A DNA stretch of 64,000 nucleotides from the NCBI GenBank assembly GCA_034419075.1, contig DAOULR010000022.1:62001-126000 (forward strand). The letters run 5' to 3'. Source of the DNA: E44-bin88 sp034419075. GTDB taxonomy: Bacteria > Chloroflexota > Dehalococcoidia > Dehalococcoidales > BS750m-G39. Shown piece after piece: positions 16,018 to 25,147 of the stretch; position 1 is the stretch's first letter; each line of letters begins with the position of its first letter. The notes under the pieces are model-generated. The model saw only the letters and a program-made list of their open reading frames with translations, had not been told where the DNA came from and ran no database searches. The translations under genes were made by a program, and so were the position numbers.

Positions 16018-18540
16018 ATGAACCTATGGGCTATAATACCGCTCATCAGCTCTCTGACCTTTGCCGTCCTGGTGGTGCTGGTCCTGCAACAGGCCAAGAG
16101 ATGGGTAGATAAGGTATTTGCTATATTCCTGGCTGTCTCCGCTGTCTGGAGCTTCTCCTCCTTCATGCTCACCCGCGTCTCCGACACCGCTGTCCAGACC
16201 TCAATCTCCCAATCCCTTATCTTCTGGAACGTAATGGTCATTGCGGCCATACCCGCAGTGGCCGTTTGTTACTACCATTTCGTCAGGGCTTACAATAACA
16301 AGCCAGGCGGCATAGGTTTATACATCGGCTACACGCTGGTGCTGGCGGTACTGGGTTTCGGCCTCAGCGGTAACATCGTCAAAAGCGCCCAAATGGTTGA
16401 CGGCTTCCTCCACCATGACATCGGGTCCTGGGCTTATATCCTGATGTGTATCCTCCTGCCTTTCCTCATAATGGCCCTGGTCATGCTGGCCAGGAGGTAC
16501 CGCAGCTCAGCCGACCCCACCGACCGTAATAGAACGATGTACTTAATAGTAGGCTGGAGCCTGAATGTGTTCATCGGCTATATTACCCCCCTCACCCCCG
16601 CCCTGGCGGGCTTACCCACCGACCACATTGGTAACCTGGCTAACGCCTTAATAATCGCCTACGCTATCCAGAGATACCATCTGCTCAACATCAGGCTAGT
16701 GGCACGGAGGGGGCTGAGCTATTTACTGGTAATAGCCTGCCTCGTCGGCGTTTACAGCTTGGCCGTATTTGTAGGGCAAAGGTTCCTCGCTAACCAACCG
16801 ATTTACCTAGCTATAATACTGGCCTCCCTTCTCGCCCTTGTGGTGGTGCTGCTGGCCGGCCCCTTAAGGCATTACATTCAAGAACTGATAGACCGCATCT
16901 TCTATGGGAGAATCTACCGCTACCGCCGGGCACTGCTCACCTTCAGCAAGAAGATGGGCAATATCATCAACCTGGACGAACTGGCCAGCGAAATGCTCCC
17001 CGCCGTAACCAAGGCCCTGAATATCGAGCACGCCAAATTGCTCTTTGAAGATGCCAACAGCGGTGACTTCACCACCCAGTTCACCTATCCTCAAGAGGAA
17101 GAGAATTCAAACGAGGAACTAAGGCTGAACGTCGACAGCCCCATAGTCGCCCTCATGGAGAAAGAGGCCAGCACCATTGACCTGCGGCAGATGGACAACC
17201 ACCCCGAACTCAAAGGGTTGTGGCAGGCCGAGAAAGAGAAGCTGGCTGATATGGAAATCCTCTGCCCGATTAAGAGCGAAGGCAGGCTTATCGGCATCCT
17301 GGCCCTGGGTAAAAAACAGCAGGGCAAACTCTACTCACACGAAGATATAGAGCTGGTGGTCGGCGTCGCCAGCCAGGCCAGCATCCTCATTGAAAACGCC
17401 CGCCTCTACGCTCAGGCAACGATAAGGGCCAACACCGATGGCCTGACGGGGCTTTATAATCACCGCCACTTCCACGAACGCCTGGAACAGGAAATCGCCC
17501 GCGGTTCCCGTTTCGGCAGTATGTTCTCCCTGATAATGCTGGATATAGACCTCTTCAAGGCTTACAATGATATCTACGGGCACCTGGCCGGGGATGAAGT
17601 GCTGCGCAGAATCGGCCGCTATATCGAAAGCTCAATCCGAAACATAGATCTCTCCTTCCGCTACGGTGGTGAGGAATTCGCCATTATCCTGCCTGAGACG
17701 CGCATAGACGCCGCGGCCAAGGTAGCCGAGCGTATGCGCAAAACGATAGAGTCGAAAACAAGCTCCCGCACCATGCCCATAACGGTCAGCGTAGGTATCG
17801 CCAGCTGGCCCACCGACGGCGTGATGAAGGAAGAAATAATCGCCCGCGCCGACGCCGCCCTCTATCGGGCGAAACAGGCGGGCCGAAACCGGACTTGTCT
17901 ATCCTCAGAGCTGGATAAGCCGGAGACGCCCAAAATCAGCGCTGAGCTTGAGACAAGACCCAGGGCTCTAAGCATCATCTACGCTCTGGCGGCTACGGTT
18001 GATGCCAAAGACCACTATACCTACGGCCACTCCCGTAAGGTCAGCGACTACTCGGTGGCCATGGCTGAAGCGCTCGACCTGCCCCCAGATAGAATCGCCA
18101 CCATTCGCGCCGCCAGTCTGCTCCACGATATTGGCAAGGTCGGCATCCCCGATTCCATTCTCAGTAAAGAAGGCCCCCTGACCGACGAAGAATGGGAGCC
18201 AGTAAAAATCCACCCCAAGCTCGGCGTAGAAATACTCAGGCATATTATCGACCTGGTCAACTGCCTCCCCGCCATACTTCATCACCACGAGCACTACGAT
18301 GGGCGTGGCTACCCCTCCGGGTTAAAAGGTGACTCCATACCCCTGGAAGGCAGAATACTGGCTATAGCCGACGCCTACGACGCCATGACCTCCCCCCGCC
18401 CCTACCGAGAACAGCTCTCACCCCAGAGTGCGCTCGAAGAGCTGAGGCGCTGTGCCGGAAGCCAGTTTGACCCCGAGCTGGTGGAGCTTTTCTGCACACT
18501 CATCGAAACGGCCACATCAAGCCGTCTGGAGATAAAGTAG
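16018..18540 (+). CDS. Membrane 7TM-GAF-GGDEF-HD-GYP cyclic-di-GMP enzyme
   Basis: An 840-aa bifunctional signalling protein. Residues 1-290 hold about eight to nine membrane segments resembling the histidine-kinase-type 7TM sensor. Residues 310-470 are a GAF domain. A GGDEF domain at 475-635 has an intact active site RYGGEEF and an inhibitory I-site RNID five residues before it. An HD-GYP domain at 650-835 has HDIGKVG and HHEHYDGRGYPSGL, which include the metal ligands and the GYP triplet. The protein could therefore both make and degrade c-di-GMP, with the I-site limiting synthesis. Because type IV pilus motors are often c-di-GMP controlled, the nearby pilus locus is a plausible target; that is inference. 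It has its own promoter. Confidence 0.93.
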   Translation: MNLWAIIPLISSLTFAVLVVLVLQQAKRWVDKVFAIFLAVSAVWSFSSFMLTRVSDTAVQTSISQSLIFWNVMVIAAIPAVAVCYYHFVRAYNNKPGGIGLYIGYTLVLAVLGFGLSGNIVKSAQMVDGFLHHDIGSWAYILMCILLPFLIMALVMLARRYRSSADPTDRNRTMYLIVGWSLNVFIGYITPLTPALAGLPTDHIGNLANALIIAYAIQRYHLLNIRLVARRGLSYLLVIACLVGVYSLAVFVGQRFLANQPIYLAIILASLLALVVVLLAGPLRHYIQELIDRIFYGRIYRYRRALLTFSKKMGNIINLDELASEMLPAVTKALNIEHAKLLFEDANSGDFTTQFTYPQEEENSNEELRLNVDSPIVALMEKEASTIDLRQMDNHPELKGLWQAEKEKLADMEILCPIKSEGRLIGILALGKKQQGKLYSHEDIELVVGVASQASILIENARLYAQATIRANTDGLTGLYNHRHFHERLEQEIARGSRFGSMFSLIMLDIDLFKAYNDIYGHLAGDEVLRRIGRYIESSIRNIDLSFRYGGEEFAIILPETRIDAAAKVAERMRKTIESKTSSRTMPITVSVGIASWPTDGVMKEEIIARADAALYRAKQAGRNRTCLSSELDKPETPKISAELETRPRALSIIYALAATVDAKDHYTYGHSRKVSDYSVAMAEALDLPPDRIATIRAASLLHDIGKVGIPDSILSKEGPLTDEEWEPVKIHPKLGVEILRHIIDLVNCLPAILHHHEHYDGRGYPSGLKGDSIPLEGRILAIADAYDAMTSPRPYREQLSPQSALEELRRCAGSQFDPELVELFCTLIETATSSRLEIK

Positions 18541-18570
18541 CCCCGCGGTTTTATTCCACTTTTAAGCTTC

Positions 18571-19263
18571 TCAGGATGTCGCTTTATAGGGACAGCTTTC
18601 CTTAAGGCTGCAGCGTGCACAGATCTCGGCCCGTGTCCACCGGGTCATCTTAGGGCCGATGCCGCTAACCATAGAGGCCGACTTACGGGGAATTAGCACT
18701 CCGGAAGAGGAAAGACTGACGCCGATTTCCTTGGCTGGCGCCAGTTCCAGTAGATTCCACTGCTCGGTCATGGGGAAACCAGGCATACCCGGGTTAACCG
18801 GGCTGCTTATCTCATAGCCCCGCGCGGCAACCTCAGCGGCGATCAGCTCAAGGGCTTGACCAATCAGCGTATCCACGGCGGCGGTGCCGATGCCATCCAG
18901 AACCGTTCCGCGTAGGGCCTTCCCACCCTTACTATATTCGGTAACCCGTTTTTCCAGCTTGGGTCCGATAGTGACAATGAAGACGATAAGCTCCTTGGCC
19001 TCGGGGAAGGTGGCGGGTAACATCGGGGCTTCTATCGCCCTATCACCCTTAAGTGATACGCGGTTGGAGCCCATAGCGGTTATGGGGTAGTATTCGTAGG
19101 CGACCGCTGGCTCCAGCAGGCTTTCTTTATCGACTTCAGCCAGCAGCTCGGTGATTACCTTCTTTATCTCCGGCCTGACACTGGCCCCACCACCCATCCC
19201 CTGGCGTTGCAGCACCTCATCGCTATAGCCCAGGCTTAAGTGGATATCGCGGATTACGGGCAC
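18571..19263 (-). CDS. MetH-activation-domain-like corrinoid protein partner
   Basis: A 230-aa stand-alone protein resembling the C-terminal activation domain of B12-dependent methionine synthase: VLQRQGMGGGA, a central TIGPKLEKRV with GIGTAAVDTLIGQALE, and SPVNPGMPGFPMTEQ with a GVSLSSSGVLIPRKS strand, the region that in MetH binds SAM. In stand-alone form such proteins sit next to corrinoid methyltransferases and are thought to bind SAM or help reactivate cob(II)alamin. The C-terminus has a Cys cluster (CARC, then ESCPY), possibly an Fe-S or zinc site. It follows the UroD-type gene on the same strand, but a strong terminator (19317-19345) lies between, so it may be read at lower level. Confidence 0.8.
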   Translation of the reverse strand: MPVIRDIHLSLGYSDEVLQRQGMGGGASVRPEIKKVITELLAEVDKESLLEPAVAYEYYPITAMGSNRVSLKGDRAIEAPMLPATFPEAKELIVFIVTIGPKLEKRVTEYSKGGKALRGTVLDGIGTAAVDTLIGQALELIAAEVAARGYEISSPVNPGMPGFPMTEQWNLLELAPAKEIGVSLSSSGVLIPRKSASMVSGIGPKMTRWTRAEICARCSLKESCPYKATS

Positions 19264-19316
19264 TTTCCTTCTCCCTCTGGGTTTTAGTTGCCGCTAAAGT
19301 CTACCAAAAAAGCAGA

Positions 19317-19345
19317 CCCCGAGGCAAAAAGGCTTTGCCCCGGGG
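19317..19345 (-). terminator. Terminator after the UroD-type gene
   Basis: Minus-strand hairpin CCCCGGGGCAAA / TTTGCCTCGGGG with one bulge, followed by GTCTGCTTTTTTGG. It separates the UroD-type gene from the MetH-activation-like gene. Confidence 0.75.
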
Positions 19346-19370
19346 TGACACTCTTTAGCCAGTTTAGCGT

Positions 19371-20729
19371 CTATTTGTAGACTTTGCTGCCGTATTCCAT
19401 AGCGGCGTCAACCATGGCGTGGACGTTTTCCGCCTTGGCCTGGTCAAAGAACGCCCCGTTACTCACGATAAAACCGCCGCCCGGAGCACATCCGTCGACG
19501 AGTTTCTTGACGTAGTCCTTCACCTCCTGTGGCGTGCCCAAGACTAACAAATCGGATTGCACGTTGCCGAACAGGCAGGCAACCTTGCCGATGGTTTTCT
19601 TGGCTTTAAATATGTCGCTATTGTCGATCATCCACAGGGTCTTACCCTTGGGTAAGTCGCTCATAACCTCCAGACGCGAGTCCCAATGCCCCTCAGCCGC
19701 TGGCATTGGTACAACCCCCTCCTCGATTAAGCCCATCATGACCTTTCTAAAGGTGGGCCAGTAGAACTTCTTGAACTGTGCATCGGAGAGGAAGCCGTCA
19801 GCGCCTTTATGCAGGGGTATGAATATTATGGGGTGTCCGTTCATCATAGCCGTGCCTACCCCCATCTTAATCATCAGCGGGACGAACCTGTCCATGGCTT
19901 CCTGGAGCTTATCGGGGCAGCGGTACATATCCAGCATTACCCCCCTGGTGCCCCTCAGGGTGTCGCCAATTACATCGAAGGGTGCCTTGGTAAAGCCGGA
20001 AGCTATCATCGGGAATCCACCGGCGGTTATCTCGGCATTAAAGCCACCCATAGCTCCGGCCCATTTCAGGGCTTCGGCGCCGGCCTCAAAAAGCGCCTTA
20101 TAGGTTGCCTGAACCGGGGGTAGAGCAAAGGGGATGAAGTTACCGGCAACGCCATACATTTCAAGTATGCCGGTGAGAGCCGGGAGCATCTGGAAACCGT
20201 CTAACTTGCCGAAGACACGCGGTAGGTAGTTGTGGGTGAAGTAATTAGAAGGGTCATCAATGAGGGCGTCATACTCATCGGCCGTCATATATTCGCCCTC
20301 GTTAGCCTGGTATGACTGCTCCTTGGCCACCCCGTGACCCGGCCAGGAATACAACTTGTAGTCAAGAATTTCAAAGAACTTCCCCGGTCCGGGTACATAC
20401 GCGCCCAGGTTGCCATCCGGGGCAAATTCAAACACGAAATCTTTAAACGCCTTGGCGCATTTTTCGTAGTCGTACATGGCGTCATAAGGGGTTATTCCAG
20501 CATGATAAGCGGGGTAGAAGCTGGGAGCCACAAAAACCGGTACTCTATCCGGCAACTTTTTCATCTGGATGGCGTCTTTTATCCGGGTTATTCGCTCCTT
20601 GAATGCCTTCTCGGCCTGGGGGCTCTGGAACGGGAGGTCGTTTCCCTGGGGGTCTTTCGGCGCCATCCAGCGAGCAAACAGCGCTTCCTGCTTCTCATCC
20701 GATGTCATATCTACCCATTCTTTTGCCAT
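19371..20729 (-). CDS. UroD-family corrinoid methyltransferase-like protein
   Basis: A 452-aa protein of the uroporphyrinogen decarboxylase fold, in the branch that contains MtaA/CmuA-type methyltransferases rather than HemE. The context is decisive: a corrinoid protein lies 35 bp upstream and a MetH-activation-like protein downstream. Visible elements are AAEGHWDSRLE, NSDIF, ACLFGNVQSDLLVLGTP and VDGCAPGGGFIVSNGA, where the His and Cys residues could form the zinc site of this family. It would move a methyl group between a small substrate, the corrinoid protein and an acceptor such as tetrahydrofolate. No separate substrate methyltransferase (MtgB/MtaB-like) is in the window, so this protein may itself be the substrate enzyme. 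SD AGGAGGTAA is present. Confidence 0.8.
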   Translation of the reverse strand: MAKEWVDMTSDEKQEALFARWMAPKDPQGNDLPFQSPQAEKAFKERITRIKDAIQMKKLPDRVPVFVAPSFYPAYHAGITPYDAMYDYEKCAKAFKDFVFEFAPDGNLGAYVPGPGKFFEILDYKLYSWPGHGVAKEQSYQANEGEYMTADEYDALIDDPSNYFTHNYLPRVFGKLDGFQMLPALTGILEMYGVAGNFIPFALPPVQATYKALFEAGAEALKWAGAMGGFNAEITAGGFPMIASGFTKAPFDVIGDTLRGTRGVMLDMYRCPDKLQEAMDRFVPLMIKMGVGTAMMNGHPIIFIPLHKGADGFLSDAQFKKFYWPTFRKVMMGLIEEGVVPMPAAEGHWDSRLEVMSDLPKGKTLWMIDNSDIFKAKKTIGKVACLFGNVQSDLLVLGTPQEVKDYVKKLVDGCAPGGGFIVSNGAFFDQAKAENVHAMVDAAMEYGSKVYK

Positions 20730-20764
20730 TTTTTATTACCTCCTGACCTTCTTTTAGAGGATTA

Positions 20765-21397
20765 TCAACCAGCTTTTATCCACTTTTGGGCCAGGGATAC
20801 GCCGGCCATGGCGTCTTTACCGAAGGCATCAGCGCCGGTATACTTTCTCACCTCGTCGGTAATCTGGCCGCCGCCAATCATAACCTTAACCTTATCCCTT
20901 AAACCAGCGCTCTTTATGGCTTCTATGGTCTCCTTCATGGAATCGAAAGCCAGGGTAAGAAAGCCGCTAAGACCAACGACAGGTGCCCCTGTTTCCTTAA
21001 TCTTGTCAACGAACTTCTGCACCGGTACATCGACGCCCAGGTCGAAAACCTCGAAGCCATTAACATCGAGCATAAAGACGACGATATCCTTGCCTATGTC
21101 GTGTATATCGCCGGCCACGGTGCCGAAAACGACCTTACCCAGCTTCTTGGTACCCGCCGCCTTGGTTAGCTTGGGCTTAACCAGCTCGCTGACCGCCTTC
21201 AATATTTCCCCGGAGTAGACCAAGTCGGGGATGAAATACTGGCTCTCGGCAAAGCGCTTGCCCACGATTTCCATACCTTTGCGGGCATCGCCCAGGATCT
21301 TCAAGGCATCCTCCCCCTTCCCCAACCTATCCTTAACAACCTTAAGAGCCTCTTGTTCCTTCAAATCAGCTAACAGGTTAATCAGATCTCCAGCCAT
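20765..21397 (-). CDS. Corrinoid-binding methyl carrier protein (MtaC/MtbC-like)
   Basis: A 210-aa protein with the two-domain layout of methyltransferase corrinoid carriers: a helical cap (residues 1-85, with RFAESQYFIPDLVYSGEIL) and a Rossmann B12 domain with GTVAGDIHDIGKD, where His is the lower cobalt ligand (D-x-H-D-x-G), plus VGLSGFLTLAFDSM and MIGGGQITDE. It carries the methyl group on cobalt between methyltransferases. The ribosome site TAAGGAGG is strong. It is first in the gene pair with the UroD-type protein. The 300-bp region upstream (21398-21697) contains no gene; it holds an 8-bp stem ATGCCCTG/CAGGGCAT at 21507-21534. Confidence 0.92.
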   Translation of the reverse strand: MAGDLINLLADLKEQEALKVVKDRLGKGEDALKILGDARKGMEIVGKRFAESQYFIPDLVYSGEILKAVSELVKPKLTKAAGTKKLGKVVFGTVAGDIHDIGKDIVVFMLDVNGFEVFDLGVDVPVQKFVDKIKETGAPVVGLSGFLTLAFDSMKETIEAIKSAGLRDKVKVMIGGGQITDEVRKYTGADAFGKDAMAGVSLAQKWIKAG

Positions 21398-21697
21398 TTT
21401 CTCATTACCTCCTTAAAAGACTTATTTGGCTTTCACCTAGAAAGACCTCAATGTAGTAACTCCCTTGGCACCTTCCTCAATCTAGCTACCCCAGAGAAAC
21501 TATATGCCCTGGCTGGGCTAGCTCAGGGCATCTAACGGTCTTCTGGAACATATATGATTCTATTTTAACCCTACCCGTGGCTAAACCAGTGTTCGGTAGA
21601 AAAAACGTTGCCTTCACTACCAAACCCTTTAAGGATATAACCAACGTCAAAAGATAACAAACCCCCACCCAAACACTATGTATTCAAAAAGTCGGGC

Positions 21698-22402
21698 TTA
21701 AAGACCCAGATAGGCTTTCTTGACCATCTCCTCTTCTAAGAGCTGGTCACAGCCTCCCTCGAGGACAATACGCCCGTTCTCAAGCACGTAGGCCCGGTCA
21801 GCTATCTCCAGGGTGCGGGGAACATTCTGCTCGATAAGCAGTATGGTAATCCCCTGCTCACGCAGCTCCTTGATAACATCGAAAACCTCGTTCATTACTA
21901 ACGGTGCCAGACCAAACGAAGGCTCATCAAACATGCAAAGCTTCGGCTTGGGCATCAGACCCCTCCCCATGGCCAGCATCTGCTGCTCGCCGCCGCTCAA
22001 CGTGCGGGCCAGCTGCCCCGTCCTCTCCTTCAATATGGGGAAGGACTCATAGACTTTCTCAAACGTCTTATTTCGGTCCTTCCAGGCTCTGGAGGTATAA
22101 GCCCCCATCTCCAGGTTCTCATGCACCGACATATCGGTAAAAAGCTTTCTTCCCTCGGGCACATGAGATATGCCCAGCTCAACGATTTTGTGAGGCGGCA
22201 AGCCGTCTATCCTCTGGCCATCAAACTCTATGGTACCCGAAGCCGGCTGCAGCAGACCCGATATAGTATTAAGCAACGTGGTCTTGCCCGCACCATTAGC
22301 CCCAACCAGAGCCACTATCTCGGCCTCTTCGATGGTCATAGAAATATCCCACAAGGCCTGTATCTTGCCGTAAAAGACATTCACCTTGTCAATTTTCAGC
22401 AT
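21698..22402 (-). CDS. livF: ABC transporter ATPase LivF
   Basis: Second ATPase of a branched-chain-amino-acid-type (HAAT) importer, 234 aa from ATG 22402. An in-frame extension to 22474 would add an unrelated basic stretch and overlap the neighbouring gene, and ATG 22402 has GGGAGAGTAGG in front, so the shorter form is chosen. Motifs: Walker A GANGAGKTT, Q-loop region SHVPEGRKLFTDM, signature LSGGEQQMLAMGRGLM, Walker B LCMFDEPSFGLAP. It forms a heterodimer with LivG. Last gene of livK-H-M-G-F. The real cargo need not be an amino acid: the corrinoid methyltransferase genes lie directly downstream on the same strand. Confidence 0.92.
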   Translation of the reverse strand: MLKIDKVNVFYGKIQALWDISMTIEEAEIVALVGANGAGKTTLLNTISGLLQPASGTIEFDGQRIDGLPPHKIVELGISHVPEGRKLFTDMSVHENLEMGAYTSRAWKDRNKTFEKVYESFPILKERTGQLARTLSGGEQQMLAMGRGLMPKPKLCMFDEPSFGLAPLVMNEVFDVIKELREQGITILLIEQNVPRTLEIADRAYVLENGRIVLEGGCDQLLEEEMVKKAYLGL

Positions 22403-22406
22403 AATC

Positions 22407-23126
22407 CTACTCTCCCAAGTATACCTCAACAACCTTCTTGCTGGCGGCAATCTCCTTGGGCGTTCCCTCGGCAATCTTCTCGCCGTGATGAAGCACCATA
22501 ATCCGGTCGCAAACGCCCATAATCGCCTTCATAACATGCTCAATCATAAAGATGGTAATCCCTTTGGCCTGAATCTTTTCCACCAGCTCCATAGCCTCGG
22601 CGGTCTCGGTAGGCGTCAGTCCCGCCATCAGCTCATCAAGCAGTATTAGTTCCGCCTTGGTGGCTAAAGCTCTAGCCACCTCAACCCGCTTCTGGTTAGC
22701 CAGGGTCAAGCCTCCGGCCGGGATAGTCTTAGGCACCGAGAAACCGACAAAATCCAATAACTCTTCAGCTTCCTTGGTAGCCTCCGAAGGCGACATAGCC
22801 TTAGGCGTACCGAACAGCGCGCCCAAGGCAACATTCTGTACAGCCGGAACACCGCCGAAGATTTTAACTTCTTGAAAAGTTCGGGCCATACCCATCCGGC
22901 ATATTTTAAACGGTTTCAAGCCGCTGATTTTTTTACCCTTAAATCTTATTTCCCCCGGTTTAGGGACAAAAGCCCCCGATATCAAGTTAAACAGCGTTGT
23001 CTTACCCGCGCCGTTAGGGCCAATCAGGCCAAAGACCTCGCCTTTATCCACACTAAAGTCCACCCCCGACACCGCCGCCAGCCCGCCAAAATACTTGGTA
23101 ACCTTCTCACCTTCAAGTATCTGCAT
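22407..23126 (-). CDS. livG: ABC transporter ATPase LivG
   Basis: First ATPase of the importer, 239 aa. Walker A GPNGAGKTT, the LivG-specific FARTFQ-like MARTFQEVKIF, Walker B LILLDELMAGL and an H-loop IEH are present. The ABC signature is altered: where LivG usually reads LSYGQQRRLEIAR, this has LTLANQKRVEVAR, as in a subset of the family. It overlaps the 3' end of livM by 14 bp and ends 4 bp before livF, so the ATPases are made stoichiometrically. Confidence 0.92.
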   Translation of the reverse strand: MQILEGEKVTKYFGGLAAVSGVDFSVDKGEVFGLIGPNGAGKTTLFNLISGAFVPKPGEIRFKGKKISGLKPFKICRMGMARTFQEVKIFGGVPAVQNVALGALFGTPKAMSPSEATKEAEELLDFVGFSVPKTIPAGGLTLANQKRVEVARALATKAELILLDELMAGLTPTETAEAMELVEKIQAKGITIFMIEHVMKAIMGVCDRIMVLHHGEKIAEGTPKEIAASKKVVEVYLGE

Positions 23127-24093
23127 TCTGTACCGCCGAGCCTCCTCTCCTCAACTTTCGTCTCGCCCACTCAACCACGCCTACCAGTCCATCACGCATG
23201 AATAACACAGTGGCTATTAAGACAAAACCGAAGATGAGCATATATAATTCGGGGAACTGGGTTTGTAGCTTTTCTTGCAGGTAGGCAAAAATAGCCGCGC
23301 CCACTAACGGACCGTAAATTTGCCCCATGCCGCCGAAGATAGCCATCAAGACCGGCAGGAAGGAGTAGAGTACACTAAAGGCGACATATGGGTCGATATA
23401 GGTCAATCTCGTGGCCCAGATTACCCCAGCCGCCCCCGCAAAGACGGCGCTGAGGGCAAAGGTAAGAACCTTCACCATGGTGACATTAACGCCGCTATGA
23501 GCCGCCGCTTCTTCATTCTGACCAATACTCTGCAGGGCCAAGCCAAACTTAGAGCGTCGGAAAAAGAAGAAGGCAAGCATCGTGACCACAAAAATACCCA
23601 GCATGACGTAAAAAATGGTATCGTTATCCACCAACATGACGAATCGGCCACGTATATGGGATATAGTATGCTCGTACCAGTTGAGAACCTCCAGGACGAG
23701 TATGACGAGTCCGAAAGTGAAGATAGCAAAATATATCCCCCTCAGCCTCAGGGTTATAGCGCCAACGCCAAGGGCGACCAAGCCGGCGGCAAGGCCGCCA
23801 ATGACCACTGCCACCAACAGAGGTACTACCTGCCCCGTGTTCGGCAATAGTATGGCCCCAACATAGATACCAACCCCGAAGAAGGCAGCTGACGCCAGTG
23901 ACATGTAGCCGCTAGGACCGGAAAACATGACCCAGCTCACCGTGAGGATGGCATACATCATGATGGTGGTTACCAACACGATAGTATAACCAGCGAGATA
24001 GGAGGGTAAAGCAGCCAGCAGGATTAATAAGACGAGACTAGCTACCGCTGGTATCAAAAAGCCTTTGGATTTAGGTCTAGAAACAGCCATCAT
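23113..24093 (-). CDS. livM: ABC transporter permease LivM
   Basis: Membrane permease of the HAAT importer, about 327 aa with roughly nine hydrophobic segments. Family marks: the N-terminal run of helices, SLASAAFFGVGIYVGA, LRLRGIYFAIFTFGL and the EAA-like loop region QSIGQNEEAAAHSGVNV. The frame also opens at a TTG at 24108, but ATG 24093 is 4 bp after the livH stop, has GGGAAG in front and gives a normal start (MMAVSRP). Confidence 0.92.
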   Translation of the reverse strand: MMAVSRPKSKGFLIPAVASLVLLILLAALPSYLAGYTIVLVTTIMMYAILTVSWVMFSGPSGYMSLASAAFFGVGIYVGAILLPNTGQVVPLLVAVVIGGLAAGLVALGVGAITLRLRGIYFAIFTFGLVILVLEVLNWYEHTISHIRGRFVMLVDNDTIFYVMLGIFVVTMLAFFFFRRSKFGLALQSIGQNEEAAAHSGVNVTMVKVLTFALSAVFAGAAGVIWATRLTYIDPYVAFSVLYSFLPVLMAIFGGMGQIYGPLVGAAIFAYLQEKLQTQFPELYMLIFGFVLIATVLFMRDGLVGVVEWARRKLRRGGSAVQNADT

Positions 24094-24097
24094 ATAT

Positions 24098-24976
24098 CTA
24101 CTTCCCAAAAATACCTTTCGGTCTTACCAATAGTAAGAGCATGAAGATGAAATAATAGGCAGCCACGGTTAAGCTCGGTTCAAAATGGGTTACCACTTCG
24201 CCTATAATACCCAGCATAAAACCCCCGATAAAACTGCCCGGAATACTGCCCAGCCCGCCCAAGACGATAACGATGATGGCGATGAAGGTATACTGCATAC
24301 CCATGGCTGGATTGAGGGGGACCCGCATGCTTATAAGCACGCCGGCAATACCGGCCATTGCAGCACCTAAGCCAAAGCAAATAGCCAGCACTCGGTTGAT
24401 GTTTACCCCCATGAGGCTGGCCGTTTGTGGGTCTTGAGCCGCTGACCGGATGGCTTTTCCAATGCGGGAACGGGCCAAAAACAGGTAGAAGGCCACACCT
24501 ATGCCGGCGGCAAAACCGAGGATTACCAGCTTGTTTACAGGAAATATCGCTCCCCCAATATTGACCCCTTCGTTTAAATAAGAGTACGCCCTATAGTCAG
24601 CGCCCCACCCCATTAAAGCTATATTTTGAAGGATGAAGAGAATCCCGAAAGTAGCTAACAGGGAACTGGCCTCATAGGCACCCGGGTTTGGCGCCTTGAG
24701 GCTAAGTTGGTAGAATAGAGTCCGATGAAGTAGAAAACCGATTAAGAATATAATAGGACCAATAATGGCCAGACAAATAAGTGGGTTGATGCCCACTACG
24801 GTGTAAAGGGTGAAGGTGCCGAAGGCCCCGATCATTATGAATTCGCCGTGACCTATATTCAGCACCCGAGCCACGCCATACTGCAGGCTCAAGCCCATGG
24901 CAATCAGGGCATAGATACCACCCAGCAGCAATCCACCAATCAATATATTCAGGATGGTTACAACGCTTTCAGGCAT
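24098..24976 (-). CDS. livH: ABC transporter permease LivH
   Basis: The partner permease, 292 aa, about eight hydrophobic segments. Typical elements are GGIYALIAMGLSLQYGVARVLNIGHGEF near the N-terminus (given here only as position 20-48), AIRSAAQDPQTASLMG in the cytosolic loop, and VLGGLGSIPGSFIGG near the C-terminus. It is separated from livK by a 170-bp structured spacer that may lower expression of the membrane parts relative to the binding protein. Confidence 0.93.
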   Translation of the reverse strand: MPESVVTILNILIGGLLLGGIYALIAMGLSLQYGVARVLNIGHGEFIMIGAFGTFTLYTVVGINPLICLAIIGPIIFLIGFLLHRTLFYQLSLKAPNPGAYEASSLLATFGILFILQNIALMGWGADYRAYSYLNEGVNIGGAIFPVNKLVILGFAAGIGVAFYLFLARSRIGKAIRSAAQDPQTASLMGVNINRVLAICFGLGAAMAGIAGVLISMRVPLNPAMGMQYTFIAIIVIVLGGLGSIPGSFIGGFMLGIIGEVVTHFEPSLTVAAYYFIFMLLLLVRPKGIFGK

Positions 24977-25009
24977 AATGATTAACTTCTAACTTTAATA
25001 CTCACGGAT

Positions 25010-25103
25010 GCAGGCTGCCTGAGCGGTGCAGGATAAATCCCCTCCGGCGAAGATAACCACCCTCCTCAGGGGGCTATCTTCTACACACCCTCAGACAGCC
25101 TGC
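25010..25103 (-). promoter_or_regulatory. Large structured spacer between livK and livH
   Basis: Outer arms GCAGGCTGCCTGAG (25010-25023) and CTCAGACAGCCTGC (25090-25103) pair over 14 bp with one mismatch. Nested inside is a second hairpin with arms GAAGATA (25049-25055) and TATCTTC (25075-25081). There is no U-run. It probably stabilises the livK message or limits read-through into the permease genes. Confidence 0.55.
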
Positions 25104-25147
25104 GCCCTATTACCGCTAAATTCTCCTAAACCCCAAAATTTCTTATT

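Noticed and set aside
19371..20729. Genuine uroporphyrinogen decarboxylase (HemE) for heme synthesis
   Set aside because: Length (452 aa) and the corrinoid-protein and MetH-activation neighbours fit the methyltransferase branch, and no other heme gene is nearby.
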